From Gammaproteobacteria bacterium (lineage in GTDB: Bacteria; Pseudomonadota; Gammaproteobacteria; Pseudomonadales; Azotimanducaceae), in the NCBI GenBank assembly GCA_027297435.1, contig JAPUIA010000114.1, forward strand, positions 1 to 57,744: a stretch of DNA of 57,744 nt. The letters are read 5' to 3'. A program made the translations under genes and the position numbers. Every line of letters begins with the position of its first letter. Positions within the stretch are counted from its first letter, which is position 1. The notes below the pieces were generated by a model. The model worked only from the letters and a program-made list of their open reading frames with translations. It was not told the DNA's origin and searched no databases. Below are positions 35,899-44,949 of this stretch, in pieces.

Positions 35899-38046
35899 AT
35901 GCCCAACGCCCCCGTGCAACTCGAAGCCATCGCCCGCATCGCGCTACCGGTGCCCCTGTACAGCGCCTTCGACTACACCCCGCCGGCCGGTGAGAATCTG
36001 CCCGCCGTCGGCGCCCGGGTACGAGTGAGATTCGCCCACCGAACGCTCATCGGCGTATGCGTCTCGGTGAACCCGCCGGACCCCCACGCTGCGCCCAAAC
36101 CTCTGCTATCGATCCTCGACGCCGAAAGCATCGTGGACGCTGAGCTTTTCGACCTTGCCCACTGGCTTGCCGACTACTACCACCACCCGCTTGGCGAGGT
36201 GTTGTCCACCATGTTGCCAAACGCGGCCATGAAGGGCGCCGAGCTCACCTGGCAACCGGAGGCGCTGTGGCAACGCACCACGCTGCAAGTTGACCTGGCC
36301 CGTGCCCCGCGTCAGCGACAACTGCTGGCGTTCATCGACCGCAACGACGGGAGTGCCACCGCGGTAGAGATCCGCGCTGCCGGTTTCGCGACCGCGATGA
36401 TCGATAGCCTCGCGCACAAGGGCGCCCTGGAACCGGGCAAGCGGACGTACACCCTCGAACCGGCTCCGACGCTTACCGCCGAGCAGCGGACCGCGGTCGC
36501 AACCATGAAGACTCAGCTCGGCAACTTCGTGCCGAATCTGCTGGATGGCGTCACGGGCAGCGGCAAGACCGAGGTTTATCTGCAACTCATCGACCTGGTG
36601 CTCGAACGCGGCGAGCAGGCTTTGGTGCTGGTACCCGAGATCGCGTTGACGCCGCAAACGGTGCGACGCTTTCAACGTCGATTCGGTGCCACCGGGGTCA
36701 TGCACTCAAACCTGACCGACACCGAACGCATGACCGCGTGGTTGAGATGCCGTGACGGCAGCACGCGGATTCTCATCGGCACACGCTCGGCAGTCCTCAC
36801 GCCATTCAAGAATCTCGGCCTGATCGTCGTCGACGAAGAGCACGACAGCTCATTCAAACAAACGGAAGGCTTGCGTTACTCGGCCCGGGACGTCGCTGTG
36901 AAACGCGCGCAAACCTTGGGCATTCCCCTGATTCTCGGCAGCGCCACACCATCGCTCGAAAGTCTCCACAACGTCACGACCGGCAAGTACACCCGGCACC
37001 GACTGTTCAGCCGTGCGACCGGCGCCGCAATGCCGCAGCTGCACGTCGTCGATATTCGCGGCCAACCGTTGCGCGACGGGATCAGCCAAAGCTTGGAGCG
37101 ACGCATCGCCAAACATCTGCAAGCCGACAGTCAGGTGTTGGTGTTCATCAACCGACGCGGCTATGCACCAACCTATCTCTGTACCGCGTGCGGCTGGCAA
37201 GCACTTTGTCAGCGCTGCGACGCGCGCATGACCTTCCACACGACGCCTCGTGGATTGACTTGTCATCATTGCGGCGCACGTAAACCCCTGCCGAGCTGGT
37301 GTCCCGACTGCGAACGCGACGCGCTCGTGCCGATCGGCGTCGGCACTCAACGAACCGAGATCGGTTTGAACGAGCGGTTTCCGAACGTGCCGGTCTATCG
37401 CATAGATCGCGACACCATGCGCAGTCAACGCCGGCTCGAGGCGCGGCTGGAAGACATCCGGACCGGGGCGCCAGCGATCCTGGTGGGTACCCAGATGCTG
37501 GCGAAGGGCCACCACTTTCCAAACGTAACGTTGGTCGCAGCCATCAACGCTGATGCCGGCTTTTTGAGCGCCGACTTCAAGGCGCCCGAACGGACCGCGC
37601 AACTCATCATTCAGGTGGCAGGTCGGGCCGGTCGAGCCGAGAAGCCTGGCGAGGTGTGGGTGCAGACGCTGCAGCCCGAAAATCCGGTGCTCAAGCGCCT
37701 GATCGACGATGGCTATGCGGCGTTCGCAGAGATGGAACTCGAGATTCGCAGATCTGCCGGTCTGCCTCCATCACGACCCATGGCGCTGATAAGGAGCGAA
37801 ACGGCGGATCCGACTCTCGGGGCGACCTTCCTCGCAGAGCTCAAAAGCAGCATTGGCAACGACGTCGAAGTACTCGGTCCTGCCCCAGCCCCGATGGCAC
37901 GGGTTGCCAGCCGCTACCGCCACCAACTCATGCTAGTCGCTCGCACCCGCCAACAGCTGCACCGGGCGCTTGCCGGCCTGCGCGGACGCACCGGACCCCG
38001 AGCGCTTCGCTGGGCCATCGACGTGGACCCATACGATACGTTTTAA
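35899..38046 (+). CDS. priA: Primosomal protein N' (replication restart helicase PriA)
   Basis: This 715-residue DNA helicase restarts stalled forks. The N-terminal 3'-DNA-binding domain lies at about 1-105. The helicase core has Walker A GVTGSGKTEVY, Walker B VVDEEHDSSFKQ and GSATPSLES. The zinc module has eight cysteines in CTACGWQALCQRC and CHHCGARKPLPSWCPDC. The C-terminal domain follows, with QVAGRAGRAEKPGEV. It is followed after seven bases by an ftsN-like gene, as in the E. coli priA-(cytR)-ftsN-hslVU order. Confidence 0.97.
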   Translation: MPNAPVQLEAIARIALPVPLYSAFDYTPPAGENLPAVGARVRVRFAHRTLIGVCVSVNPPDPHAAPKPLLSILDAESIVDAELFDLAHWLADYYHHPLGEVLSTMLPNAAMKGAELTWQPEALWQRTTLQVDLARAPRQRQLLAFIDRNDGSATAVEIRAAGFATAMIDSLAHKGALEPGKRTYTLEPAPTLTAEQRTAVATMKTQLGNFVPNLLDGVTGSGKTEVYLQLIDLVLERGEQALVLVPEIALTPQTVRRFQRRFGATGVMHSNLTDTERMTAWLRCRDGSTRILIGTRSAVLTPFKNLGLIVVDEEHDSSFKQTEGLRYSARDVAVKRAQTLGIPLILGSATPSLESLHNVTTGKYTRHRLFSRATGAAMPQLHVVDIRGQPLRDGISQSLERRIAKHLQADSQVLVFINRRGYAPTYLCTACGWQALCQRCDARMTFHTTPRGLTCHHCGARKPLPSWCPDCERDALVPIGVGTQRTEIGLNERFPNVPVYRIDRDTMRSQRRLEARLEDIRTGAPAILVGTQMLAKGHHFPNVTLVAAINADAGFLSADFKAPERTAQLIIQVAGRAGRAEKPGEVWVQTLQPENPVLKRLIDDGYAAFAEMELEIRRSAGLPPSRPMALIRSETADPTLGATFLAELKSSIGNDVEVLGPAPAPMARVASRYRHQLMLVARTRQQLHRALAGLRGRTGPRALRWAIDVDPYDTF

Positions 38047-38053
38047 TGGTCGG

Positions 38054-38593
38054 ATGCCGAAAGACTACGCCCGCCCCCGCGTAAGCCGTAAGAAGCCGAA
38101 GCCGAAACCAGGTACCGCCAAACCCAAACGTCCCGGGTTTCACGGGCCGAGTTTCTCGGCCGGTATTCTGCTCGGTGGGGCCGTCGTGGTGCTCGGCGCC
38201 TACACGCCGGAGTTTGCCTCAAAACAGCTAGCCAAACTTCCCGAATATGCACCTGTCGAGCCCAATGAATTGGTGTTCGAATTTCACGAACTACTGCAAA
38301 ACAGCGAAGTACCCACCAACCCGGAGGTCTACGGCAATGACGCGCAAGACCCTGGGACACCGCGCGAGTACGTCATCCAGGCAGCGTCGTTTCGCGACGT
38401 CGACGATGCCGAGCAGTTGCGCGCGTACCTGACCCTGCAAGCGTTACCCGTCGAGATGGCACGCGTGCAGCTAGACAACGGTGCTTGGTACCGGGTGATC
38501 GTCGGCCCCATGGCTTCTTCGGTGGAAGCCAATCGAGTGATGACACGCCTGAGGGATCAAAACCTCTCAGCGATCTGGATCAAGCGCGGCTGA
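38054..38593 (+). CDS. ftsN: FtsN-like SPOR-domain cell-division protein
   Basis: This 179-residue protein starts at ATG 38054. It has a basic Lys/Pro/Arg-rich cytoplasmic tail (1-32), a single transmembrane segment (about 33-50), a short linker, and a C-terminal SPOR domain (about 105-179; [39 protein letters not shown]). Order and position between priA and hslV support FtsN, but it is much shorter than E. coli FtsN (319 residues). The essential periplasmic E-domain is not obvious, so the symbol is tentative. Confidence 0.8.
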   Translation: MPKDYARPRVSRKKPKPKPGTAKPKRPGFHGPSFSAGILLGGAVVVLGAYTPEFASKQLAKLPEYAPVEPNELVFEFHELLQNSEVPTNPEVYGNDAQDPGTPREYVIQAASFRDVDDAEQLRAYLTLQALPVEMARVQLDNGAWYRVIVGPMASSVEANRVMTRLRDQNLSAIWIKRG

Positions 38594-38602
38594 CCTCTCA
38601 GG

Positions 38603-38632
38603 CTTGAAATACCGAGGGTGCGTCCCCACTAT
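38603..38632 (+). promoter_or_regulatory. Sigma-32 (heat-shock) promoter for hslVU
   Basis: CTTGAAA (38603-38609), 14 bases, then CCCCACTAT (38624-38632) matches the RpoH consensus CTTGAAA-N(13-17)-CCCCATNT with one mismatch in the -10 element. Transcription would start near 38639, thirteen bases before the chosen hslV ATG. It excludes the longer frame that begins at 38604. hslVU is a known heat-shock operon. Confidence 0.85.
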
Positions 38633-38651
38633 CACCCCCCTGGAACGACCC

Positions 38652-39206
38652 ATGGAGCGGCCCATCGAACAACTTAGCGGTACCACGATCATCTGCGTGC
38701 GCAAACCCGGCGAACTCGCCCTGGGCGGCGACGGTCAGGTGTCCTTGGGCAACACGATCATGAAAGGCAATGCCGTCAAGGTGCGGCGCCTACGCAAGGA
38801 TCGAGTGCTGGCCGGCTTTGCCGGCGGCACGGCGGATGCCTTCACGCTTTTCGAGCGGTTCGAGGGCGCCCTGGAGAAGTTCTCGGGCAACCTTACCCGA
38901 GCCGCCGTCGAGCTCGCCAAAGACTGGCGTTCGGATCGAGCGCTACGCCGGTTGGAGGCGATGCTGGTGGTCGCGGACAAAACCGCCACGCTGATGGTCT
39001 CCGGTACAGGTGATGTGATCGAGCCCGAAGCGGACCTGATCGCGATCGGATCCGGCGGGCCCTACGCCCAGGCGGCCGCGCGCGCGCTCATGGACAATAC
39101 CGATTTGGGCGCGACACAGATCGTCGAGAAGGCGCTGACGATCGCGGCCGAAGTCTGCATCTATACCAACCACCACCGCACCATCGAGACGCTGAAACTG
39201 TCATGA
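38652..39206 (+). CDS. hslV: ATP-dependent protease subunit HslV
   Basis: This 184-residue proteasome-like threonine peptidase has its catalytic Thr as Thr11 in [10 protein letters not shown], so a 10-residue propeptide must be removed. The conserved [40 protein letters not shown] and [16 protein letters not shown] blocks are intact. ATG 38652 has a GGAA seven bases upstream and lies just after the sigma-32 start site. It forms the HslVU complex with the next gene, which it overlaps as ATGA. Confidence 0.96.
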   Translation: MERPIEQLSGTTIICVRKPGELALGGDGQVSLGNTIMKGNAVKVRRLRKDRVLAGFAGGTADAFTLFERFEGALEKFSGNLTRAAVELAKDWRSDRALRRLEAMLVVADKTATLMVSGTGDVIEPEADLIAIGSGGPYAQAAARALMDNTDLGATQIVEKALTIAAEVCIYTNHHRTIETLKLS

Positions 39207-40522
39207 CACTGATGACCCCGCGCGAAATCGTCCACGAGCTGGACAAACATATCATCGGCCAGGACCACGCGAAACGCTCTGTCGCCATTGCGCTGCGTAA
39301 TCGCTGGCGCCGAATGCAGCTCGACGAAGTGATGCGCGACGAGATTACGCCGAAAAATATTCTCATGATCGGCCCCACCGGCGTCGGCAAAACCGAAATT
39401 GCTCGACGCCTCGCACGACTCGCAGGCGCCCCCTTCATCAAGGTCGAAGCCACCAAGTTCACCGAAGTCGGTTACGTCGGCCGTGACGTCGAATCCATCG
39501 TGCGCGATCTGGCCGACGTGGCGGTCAAGATGTTGCGCGAAGCACAAATCGCGAAGGTCCAACACCGCGCCGATGACCAGGCCGAAGAACGCGTTCTCGA
39601 TGCCTTGCTGCCCGAGCCGCGCAAGTCGCAATCCGACGACCCGGAATCGAGTGCGCGTCAGATGTTTCGCAAGAAACTCCGCGAAGGCGAGCTCGACGAC
39701 AAAGAAATCGAGATCGACGTGGAGTCCTCGCCCATCGGCATCGAGATCATGGCGCCCCCGGGTATGGAGGAGATGACCAACCAGTTGCAGAACATGTTCA
39801 GCAGCATGGGCGGCGGCAAGAAACGTTCCGTCAGGCTCAAGATCAAAGATGCCTTTCGCAAACTTCGTGAAGAAGAGGCCGCCAAGCTCATCAACGAAGA
39901 TGAGATCAAGGCGCAGGCCGTCGAAGCGGTCGAACAAACCGGCATCGTGTTTTTGGACGAACTCGACAAGGTTACCCGGCGCGGCGAGACCTCGGGCGTC
40001 GACGTTTCACGAGAAGGCGTACAGCGGGACCTGCTGCCGCTCATCGAAGGCTGCACCGTTTCCACCAAGTACGGCACGGTACGCACCGACCACATCCTAT
40101 TTATCGCATCCGGCGCCTTTCATCTTTCCAAACCGTCCGATCTGATTCCGGAACTACAGGGCCGGCTACCCATTCGGGTGGAGCTATCGGCGCTTACGGC
40201 CGAGGACTTCAAACGCATACTCATAGAGCCCGACGCATCGCTGACGGAACAATACCAAGCACTCATGGCCACCGAGAACGTCGACATCGAATTCACTCAA
40301 GACGGTCTGGACCGCATTGCCGAACTGGCATGGCACGTCAACGAGTCCACCGAGAACATCGGTGCGCGCCGCTTGCACACCGTCATGGAGCGCCTGCTGG
40401 AAGATATCTCCTTTACCGCGACCGAGCGACCTCAGTCCAGCGTTTGTATCGATGCGGTTTACGTGGACGAGCATCTCGAAAAGTTGGTCCAAGATCAGGA
40501 CCTCTCGCGCTACATCCTGTAG
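39203..40522 (+). CDS. hslU: ATP-dependent protease ATPase subunit HslU
   Basis: The 439-residue AAA+ unfoldase has [25 protein letters not shown] at the start (split over residues 14-38), Walker [13 protein letters not shown] (about 57-68), the pore motif GYVGRDVES, the I domain (about 110-240), Walker [11 protein letters not shown], and the sensor-2 arginine region [13 protein letters not shown]. It feeds unfolded proteins into HslV. It overlaps hslV by four bases and is under the same heat-shock promoter. Confidence 0.97.
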   Translation: MTLMTPREIVHELDKHIIGQDHAKRSVAIALRNRWRRMQLDEVMRDEITPKNILMIGPTGVGKTEIARRLARLAGAPFIKVEATKFTEVGYVGRDVESIVRDLADVAVKMLREAQIAKVQHRADDQAEERVLDALLPEPRKSQSDDPESSARQMFRKKLREGELDDKEIEIDVESSPIGIEIMAPPGMEEMTNQLQNMFSSMGGGKKRSVRLKIKDAFRKLREEEAAKLINEDEIKAQAVEAVEQTGIVFLDELDKVTRRGETSGVDVSREGVQRDLLPLIEGCTVSTKYGTVRTDHILFIASGAFHLSKPSDLIPELQGRLPIRVELSALTAEDFKRILIEPDASLTEQYQALMATENVDIEFTQDGLDRIAELAWHVNESTENIGARRLHTVMERLLEDISFTATERPQSSVCIDAVYVDEHLEKLVQDQDLSRYIL

Positions 40523-40529
40523 CGGCGCT

Positions 40530-40928
40530 ATGCAAGCGCCCACAGATATCACCTACCACAAGCGCAGCAAGACGTTGGAGCTGAAGTTCGACGATGGCGT
40601 TGCCGAGATTCCCGCCGAACTGCTGCGCGTCTACTCGCCTTCGGCCGAAGTTCGTGGCCATGGTCCCGATGAACGGATCCTACAGTCGGGTAAAAAGCAC
40701 GTTTCGGTCACTGGCATCGAACCCATCGGCAACTATGCCATCCGCATCCTCTTCGATGACGGTCACAACACCGGCATCTACGCTTGGGACACCCTACGAG
40801 ACCTCGCAGAGCACCAAGAACGCTACTGGCGCGACTACCTCACCGATCTCAAGGAAGCCAATGCCTCGCGCCTGCCAACCATCCCCGTAGGCCATTTCAC
40901 GCCCAACATTTCGCCTAAGGAGGAGTAG
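40530..40928 (+). CDS. DUF971 domain protein (gamma-butyrobetaine hydroxylase-like N-terminal domain)
   Basis: The 132-residue protein has the compact DUF971 fold: ITYHKRSKTLELKFDDG, ELLRVYSPSAEVRGHG, VSVTGIEPIGNYAIRILFDDGHNTGIYAWDTL (split over about 60-90). The same domain forms the N terminus of eukaryotic gamma-butyrobetaine hydroxylase and occurs in some Fe-S proteins. Its bacterial role is not established. It sits seven bases after hslU and 10 bases before ubiE, and its last codons (AAGGAGGAGTAG) contain the ubiE ribosome site. Confidence 0.9.
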   Translation: MQAPTDITYHKRSKTLELKFDDGVAEIPAELLRVYSPSAEVRGHGPDERILQSGKKHVSVTGIEPIGNYAIRILFDDGHNTGIYAWDTLRDLAEHQERYWRDYLTDLKEANASRLPTIPVGHFTPNISPKEE

Positions 40929-40938
40929 AATTCCGCCG

Positions 40939-41676
40939 ATGGCGGACTCCAAGGTGCAATTTGGCTTTTCCGAGGTGTCTCCGGCCGACAAAACCCGGCT
41001 GGTTGGCGAGGTTTTCTCGTCCGTAGCCGAGCGTTACGATGTGATGAACGACCTCATGTCGTTCGGCAGCCATCGTCTGATGAAGCGCATGACGGTCGAG
41101 ATGTCCGGGGTGCGGCCAGGGCATCGGGTACTCGATCTCGCCGGGGGCACCGGTGACATGACGATTTTATTTGCCGACAAAGTCGGTGCCGACGGCTCGG
41201 TGGTGCTCACGGACTTGAACGCTGCGATGGTCTCGGTAGGCCGTGATCGCGTCCTCAACAGCGGCTTGACCCAAGTACAATTCTGCCGCGCCAACGGCGA
41301 GGCTCTACCTTTCGGCGACGATCGCTTCGACTGCGCGAGCATCGCGTTTGGGTTGCGCAACTTTACCCACAGGCTCGTCGCGCTCGATGAGCTGAAACGC
41401 GTACTCAAGCCCGGCGGTGTACTGCTGGTGTTGGAATTTGCCAAACCCGTGAACCCGCTTGTCGGCGCCGTTTACACCGGTTTTCAAGCGCTGTGGCCGA
41501 GCGTGGGCAAGCTTGTCGTCGGCGAAAGCGAGTCATACCGATACCTGGTCGAATCGATTCGTGTGCACCCGAGCCAGCAAGCCCTGAAGCTCATGATCGA
41601 GGATGCGAACTTCCAGGACGTCGAGTTCCACAATCTACTCGGCGGCATCGTTGCTATCCATCGGGCGGTGGCGTGA
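40939..41676 (+). CDS. ubiE: Demethylmenaquinone/2-methoxy-6-polyprenyl-1,4-benzoquinol methyltransferase
   Basis: This 245-residue SAM-dependent C-methyltransferase acts in ubiquinone and menaquinone synthesis. N-terminal VAERYDVMNDLMSFGSHRLMK, the SAM loop VLDLAGGTGDMT, ANGEALPFGDDRFD, IAFGLRNFTHR and the C-terminal GGIVAIHRA are all typical. It overlaps the GTG start of ubiJ (GTGA), so ubiE-ubiJ-ubiB form one unit. Confidence 0.97.
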   Translation: MADSKVQFGFSEVSPADKTRLVGEVFSSVAERYDVMNDLMSFGSHRLMKRMTVEMSGVRPGHRVLDLAGGTGDMTILFADKVGADGSVVLTDLNAAMVSVGRDRVLNSGLTQVQFCRANGEALPFGDDRFDCASIAFGLRNFTHRLVALDELKRVLKPGGVLLVLEFAKPVNPLVGAVYTGFQALWPSVGKLVVGESESYRYLVESIRVHPSQQALKLMIEDANFQDVEFHNLLGGIVAIHRAVA

Positions 41677-42275
41677 AGGGCCTCGATACGCTTTTCGCCG
41701 ACGTGCTCGAGACGTTCAGCAATGCAGCACTCGGTCTCGACCCCGAGAGTTCCGAGCGGCTCAGAATCCTAGAAGGCCGTTCGTTGCAGATCGAGAGCAG
41801 CGCCCCGCAACAAGTGTTGACACTCATCGTACGTGATGGCCGCATTGCAATGCTCGCCGAGCCGGTAGACACGCCGAACGTGATCGTTCGAGGACGCATG
41901 CAAGACTTGCTGGCATGGTTCGCCGCAACGCCCCAAGCCTCACAAACCACCCAACGCGTCGAGATCGAGGGTGACGAGACCACGTTATTCGAGGTCATGG
42001 GCGTCTTCAAACGGTTTGCGCCAGATCCGGGTCATCCGTTCAACAACTTCATCGCATCGGAGATCGGCCAAAACCTGCTGGGCGCGGCGGAACTCGCCAT
42101 CGCGGGCCTACGCTCCGCGCTCGAGGCTGCCGGTTCGGCCATGCAACAAAGCGCTGCGAATCAATACCTTGATCAGAGTCACGTGAACGCATTTCTCGAA
42201 GCTTTGGAAGACCTGCGGCTGCGCGTCGACCGGCTGGCCGCGCGCGTCGGTGCCGCAGAAGCGGACGGGGCTTGA
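41673..42275 (+). CDS. ubiJ: Ubiquinone biosynthesis accessory factor UbiJ (SCP2 domain)
   Basis: The 200-residue protein starts at the GTG that overlaps the ubiE stop. It has an SCP2-like lipid-binding domain (about 20-125; LEGRSLQIESSAPQQVLTLIVRDGRIAM spread, VIVRGRMQDLLAWF) and a C-terminal coiled coil (about 165-195; ALEDLRLRVDRLAARVGAAE). This is the UbiJ/YigP layout, and its place between ubiE and ubiB is diagnostic. Known role: brings lipid intermediates to the soluble Ubi complex. Confidence 0.92.
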   Translation: MKGLDTLFADVLETFSNAALGLDPESSERLRILEGRSLQIESSAPQQVLTLIVRDGRIAMLAEPVDTPNVIVRGRMQDLLAWFAATPQASQTTQRVEIEGDETTLFEVMGVFKRFAPDPGHPFNNFIASEIGQNLLGAAELAIAGLRSALEAAGSAMQQSAANQYLDQSHVNAFLEALEDLRLRVDRLAARVGAAEADGA

Positions 42276-42278
42276 GTC

Positions 42279-43940
42279 ATGCGACGCCGGATGCTGAAGA
42301 TCGCTCGTGTCGCTGCCCGGCAACGCCTCGACGCGGCGGTGCCTGCTGCCGAGCTCGTCCACAGCGACATACCGACCGCGCTGCAGTGGTTCTTCAAGGT
42401 TTGGCCCGGACGCTGGCTGCCTGATCCCGAGGCCGGGCACGCGGTACGATTGCGCCGAGCGTTCGAAGAGCTCGGGCCGGTGTTCATCAAATTCGGGCAA
42501 GCTCTTTCGACGCGGCGCGACCTATTGCCCGAAGAGTTCGCGGACGAGCTCGCCAAACTCCAAGATCACGTCCCGCCGTTTCCGGGTGAAGACGCCCAAG
42601 CGATCGTTAAAAACGCGCTCGGTGCTGCCTATCACGAACACCTTGCACGGTTCGATCTGGAACCGATCGCATCCGCGTCGATCGCCCAAGTGCATGGTGC
42701 GCGACTGACCAACGGCGCTGAAGTGGTCGTGAAGGTAGTGCGTCCCAACATCGAAGATATCATCCGCGACGATCTCGAAGTACTGACATGGCTTGCCCAA
42801 TGGATCGACACGCGGGTAAAGGCAAGCCAGCGGCTACACCTGCCCGAAGTGGTGTCGGACTACGCCAACACGGTGCTGAAAGAGCTAGACATGCTCCAGG
42901 AAGCGATCAACACGCAACGCCTGCGGGATAATTTTGCGGGCTCGGCTTTGTTGTACGTGCCTCGGGTCCATCATGAGCTAACGCGCGCCAACGTGTTGGT
43001 GCTCGAGCGCGTATCGGGCATCCCCATCAGCAACGTCGCCGAGCTCAAAGCGCGCGGGACGAACATGCAGCTCCTGGCCAATCGGGGCGTCGAGACTTTT
43101 TTCAAGCAAGTGTTCGTCGACAATTTCTTTCATGCCGACATGCATCCGGGCAACATCTTCATCGACGTCGAAGACCCGGAAGATCCGCAATACATAGCGC
43201 TCGATTGCGCCATCATCGGCACTTTGACGAAGCGCGACCAGGACTACCTTGCCCGCAACTTGGTGGCTTTCTTCAACCGCGACTACCGACAGGTCGCAAA
43301 GTTGCATCTGGAATCGGGGTGGGTACCTTCAACGACGGACGAAGCCGAGTTCGAGCGCGTTATTCGGGAAGTCTGCGACCCCATCTTCGCCAAGCCGTTG
43401 AACGAGATTTCGTTCGGACACTTCCTGGTCGAACTGTTCCGCACCGCAGCAGCGTTCAACATGGAAATCCAACCGCAGCTGGTACTGCTGCAGAAGACCC
43501 TCTTGTACGTCGAGGGTTTGGGCCGACAGCTGTATCCGGAGCTCGACCTTTGGGAAACCGCCAAACCGTTCATGGAGCAGTGGATGCAAGAACGGGTCGG
43601 ACCGCTGGCGGCCATGCGAACGCTTGCCGAGCGCGCCCCGGAAATCCTGGAGCAACTGCCGCGTTTGCCGGAACTCATTCTCGATACCGGAAGGCAACTC
43701 TCCAGGCTCGAATCCGGCCTGCGCGAGCAGCAAGCGAGCGTCCAGAAATTGGAAACGTCGCTCGCCGCGATCTCGCGGCGGCACAAGATGCGCCGTTGGA
43801 CCGGTGCCGCCTTGATGGCGGTGGCGACAGTCCTGTTGTGGGAACCCATCAGTCAAGCCTTCGCGATGGGTACCGGCTTGGGCACCTCAGCCGGCTTTTT
43901 GAGTGCGGTCATCGGATCCTTCCTGCTGGTGCGGGCATGA
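42279..43940 (+). CDS. ubiB: Ubiquinone biosynthesis regulatory protein kinase-like UbiB
   Basis: The 553-residue atypical kinase/ATPase has the KxGQ motif FIKFGQALSTRRDLLPEEF (about 67-85), AxAxIAQVHxA as ASASIAQVHGA, the VVKVVRPNI strand with its Lys, the ExD motif KELDMLQEAINT, HADMHPGNI and the catalytic-site ALDCAIIG. The usual DxG reads DCA here, a substitution seen also in other UbiB proteins. Two C-terminal transmembrane helices anchor it (about 508-525 and 533-552). It overlaps hisE as ATGA. Confidence 0.95.
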   Translation: MRRRMLKIARVAARQRLDAAVPAAELVHSDIPTALQWFFKVWPGRWLPDPEAGHAVRLRRAFEELGPVFIKFGQALSTRRDLLPEEFADELAKLQDHVPPFPGEDAQAIVKNALGAAYHEHLARFDLEPIASASIAQVHGARLTNGAEVVVKVVRPNIEDIIRDDLEVLTWLAQWIDTRVKASQRLHLPEVVSDYANTVLKELDMLQEAINTQRLRDNFAGSALLYVPRVHHELTRANVLVLERVSGIPISNVAELKARGTNMQLLANRGVETFFKQVFVDNFFHADMHPGNIFIDVEDPEDPQYIALDCAIIGTLTKRDQDYLARNLVAFFNRDYRQVAKLHLESGWVPSTTDEAEFERVIREVCDPIFAKPLNEISFGHFLVELFRTAAAFNMEIQPQLVLLQKTLLYVEGLGRQLYPELDLWETAKPFMEQWMQERVGPLAAMRTLAERAPEILEQLPRLPELILDTGRQLSRLESGLREQQASVQKLETSLAAISRRHKMRRWTGAALMAVATVLLWEPISQAFAMGTGLGTSAGFLSAVIGSFLLVRA

Positions 43941-44266
43941 ACATCATCGAAGAGCTGACCGAAGTGCTGCGTGCACGAAAATCCGCCTCAGCCGACGACT
44001 CTTACGTCGCTTCGTTGTACGAGGCCGGCATCGACAAGATTCTGGCAAAGATAGACGAAGAAGCCACCGAGGTGGTCACAGCAGGCAGGGCGGCAGACGG
44101 CGCCGGCCGCAATGAGGACTTGGTGCGCGAGGTCGCCGACCTTTGGTTCCATTGCATGGTGCTCCTGGTCTACCGCGACCAAGATCCGGCCCGGGTGTTG
44201 GCGGAGCTCGAGCGGCGTTTCGGCGTGTCCGGCCACCAAGAAAAGGCTAGCCGCTCCGGCCGCTAA
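43937..44266 (+). CDS. hisE: Phosphoribosyl-ATP pyrophosphatase
   Basis: The 109-residue all-alpha NTP pyrophosphohydrolase has the four-Glu metal site typical of HisE/MazG: ARKSASADDSYVASLYEAG, KIDEEATEVVTA and VREVADLWFHCMVLLV. It catalyses the second step of histidine synthesis. It is not fused to HisI. Its location between ubiB and tatA rather than in a his operon is as in Pseudomonas. Confidence 0.95.
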   Translation: MNIIEELTEVLRARKSASADDSYVASLYEAGIDKILAKIDEEATEVVTAGRAADGAGRNEDLVREVADLWFHCMVLLVYRDQDPARVLAELERRFGVSGHQEKASRSGR

Positions 44267-44304
44267 AAGGGGGGTCATTGCACACTTATACCCATGCGTG
44301 CCCC

Positions 44305-44310
44305 TATAAT
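44305..44310 (+). promoter_or_regulatory. -10 box of a probable tatA promoter
   Basis: A perfect TATAAT lies in the 79-base gap between hisE and tatA, 35 bases before the tatA ATG. The only -35-like hexamer, TTGCAC at 44278-44283, is 21 bases away, longer than the optimum, so strength is uncertain. Confidence 0.5.
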
Positions 44311-44345
44311 GATGAATTGAATGATCGATCGATACGGAGACTATT

Positions 44346-44597
44346 ATGCCTGGTGGATTCGGACTTACAGAGCTGCTGGTCGTCTTGGCCATCGTTTTAT
44401 TGATATTCGGCCCCAAGCGACTCAAGAACATCGGAGCCGACCTCGGTAACGCCATCAAGGGCTTCCGGACAGCGGTAACCGACGATGAAAAACCATCGGA
44501 CGCTGAATCAGACGCTGAACCAGACGCTGACCCGAGCGTGATCGAGGGCGAAGTCGCCGCGCAGAAAACCGAGACCAAGCAAGACACGCATGTTTGA
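44346..44597 (+). CDS. tatA: Sec-independent translocase subunit TatA
   Basis: This 83-residue protein has an N-terminal transmembrane helix (about 4-20; [20 protein letters not shown]), an amphipathic helix with the FGPKRL hinge ([16 protein letters not shown]), and an acidic tail. The tail contains three copies of Asp-Ala-Glu/Asp from a 12-base tandem repeat (44499-44534). TatA oligomers form the pore for folded, twin-arginine proteins. It overlaps tatB by eight bases. Confidence 0.95.
   Translation: MPGGFGLTELLVVLAIVLLIFGPKRLKNIGADLGNAIKGFRTAVTDDEKPSDAESDAEPDADPSVIEGEVAAQKTETKQDTHV
44499..44534 (+). repeat. 12-base tandem repeat in tatA tail
   Basis: Three consecutive units, GACGCTGAATCA, GACGCTGAACCA and GACGCTGACCCG, encode [12 protein letters not shown] in the acidic tail of TatA. 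In-frame unit length means copy number could change without breaking the gene. Confidence 0.85.
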
Positions 44598-44949
44598 TAT
44601 CGGTTTTCCCGAGCTGGTGCTAGTGGCCGTTGTCGGGCTGCTCGTCATCGGACCGGAACGCCTGCCCGAAGCCTTGCGCACGCTCGGACTTTGGTTCGGA
44701 CGCATGCGGCGAAGCTTTCTTTCGGTGAAGGCCGAGATCGAAAAAGAAATTGGCATGGATGAGGTGCGTCGCCAGCTACACAACGAAGCGGTGATGGAAG
44801 AAATGCAACGCATCGAGCGGGAAGTGAAGGCCACGGCCAAGGAAGCGACGATTCACCCCAATCCCTCCAAGGTCGGCACTCCAGTCGCCGCTCCGGTCGC
44901 CGACCCTGAAACGAAACAACCGGCCCCGGAAAAGGCCAACGATGGCTGA
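44590..44949 (+). CDS. tatB: Sec-independent translocase subunit TatB
   Basis: The 119-residue protein has [26 protein letters not shown], the TatB-type helix with Glu8 and the GPERLP hinge. A long amphipathic helix follows ([19 protein letters not shown]) and then a Pro/Ala-rich tail. With TatC it forms the signal-peptide receptor. It overlaps tatA and tatC by eight bases each. Confidence 0.96.
   Translation: MFDIGFPELVLVAVVGLLVIGPERLPEALRTLGLWFGRMRRSFLSVKAEIEKEIGMDEVRRQLHNEAVMEEMQRIEREVKATAKEATIHPNPSKVGTPVAAPVADPETKQPAPEKANDG

Noticed and set aside
38604-38651. Upstream extension of hslV
   Set aside because: This stretch contains the sigma-32 promoter elements, so it should not be translated. 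The internal ATG at 38652 has a better ribosome site and leaves a short normal propeptide.
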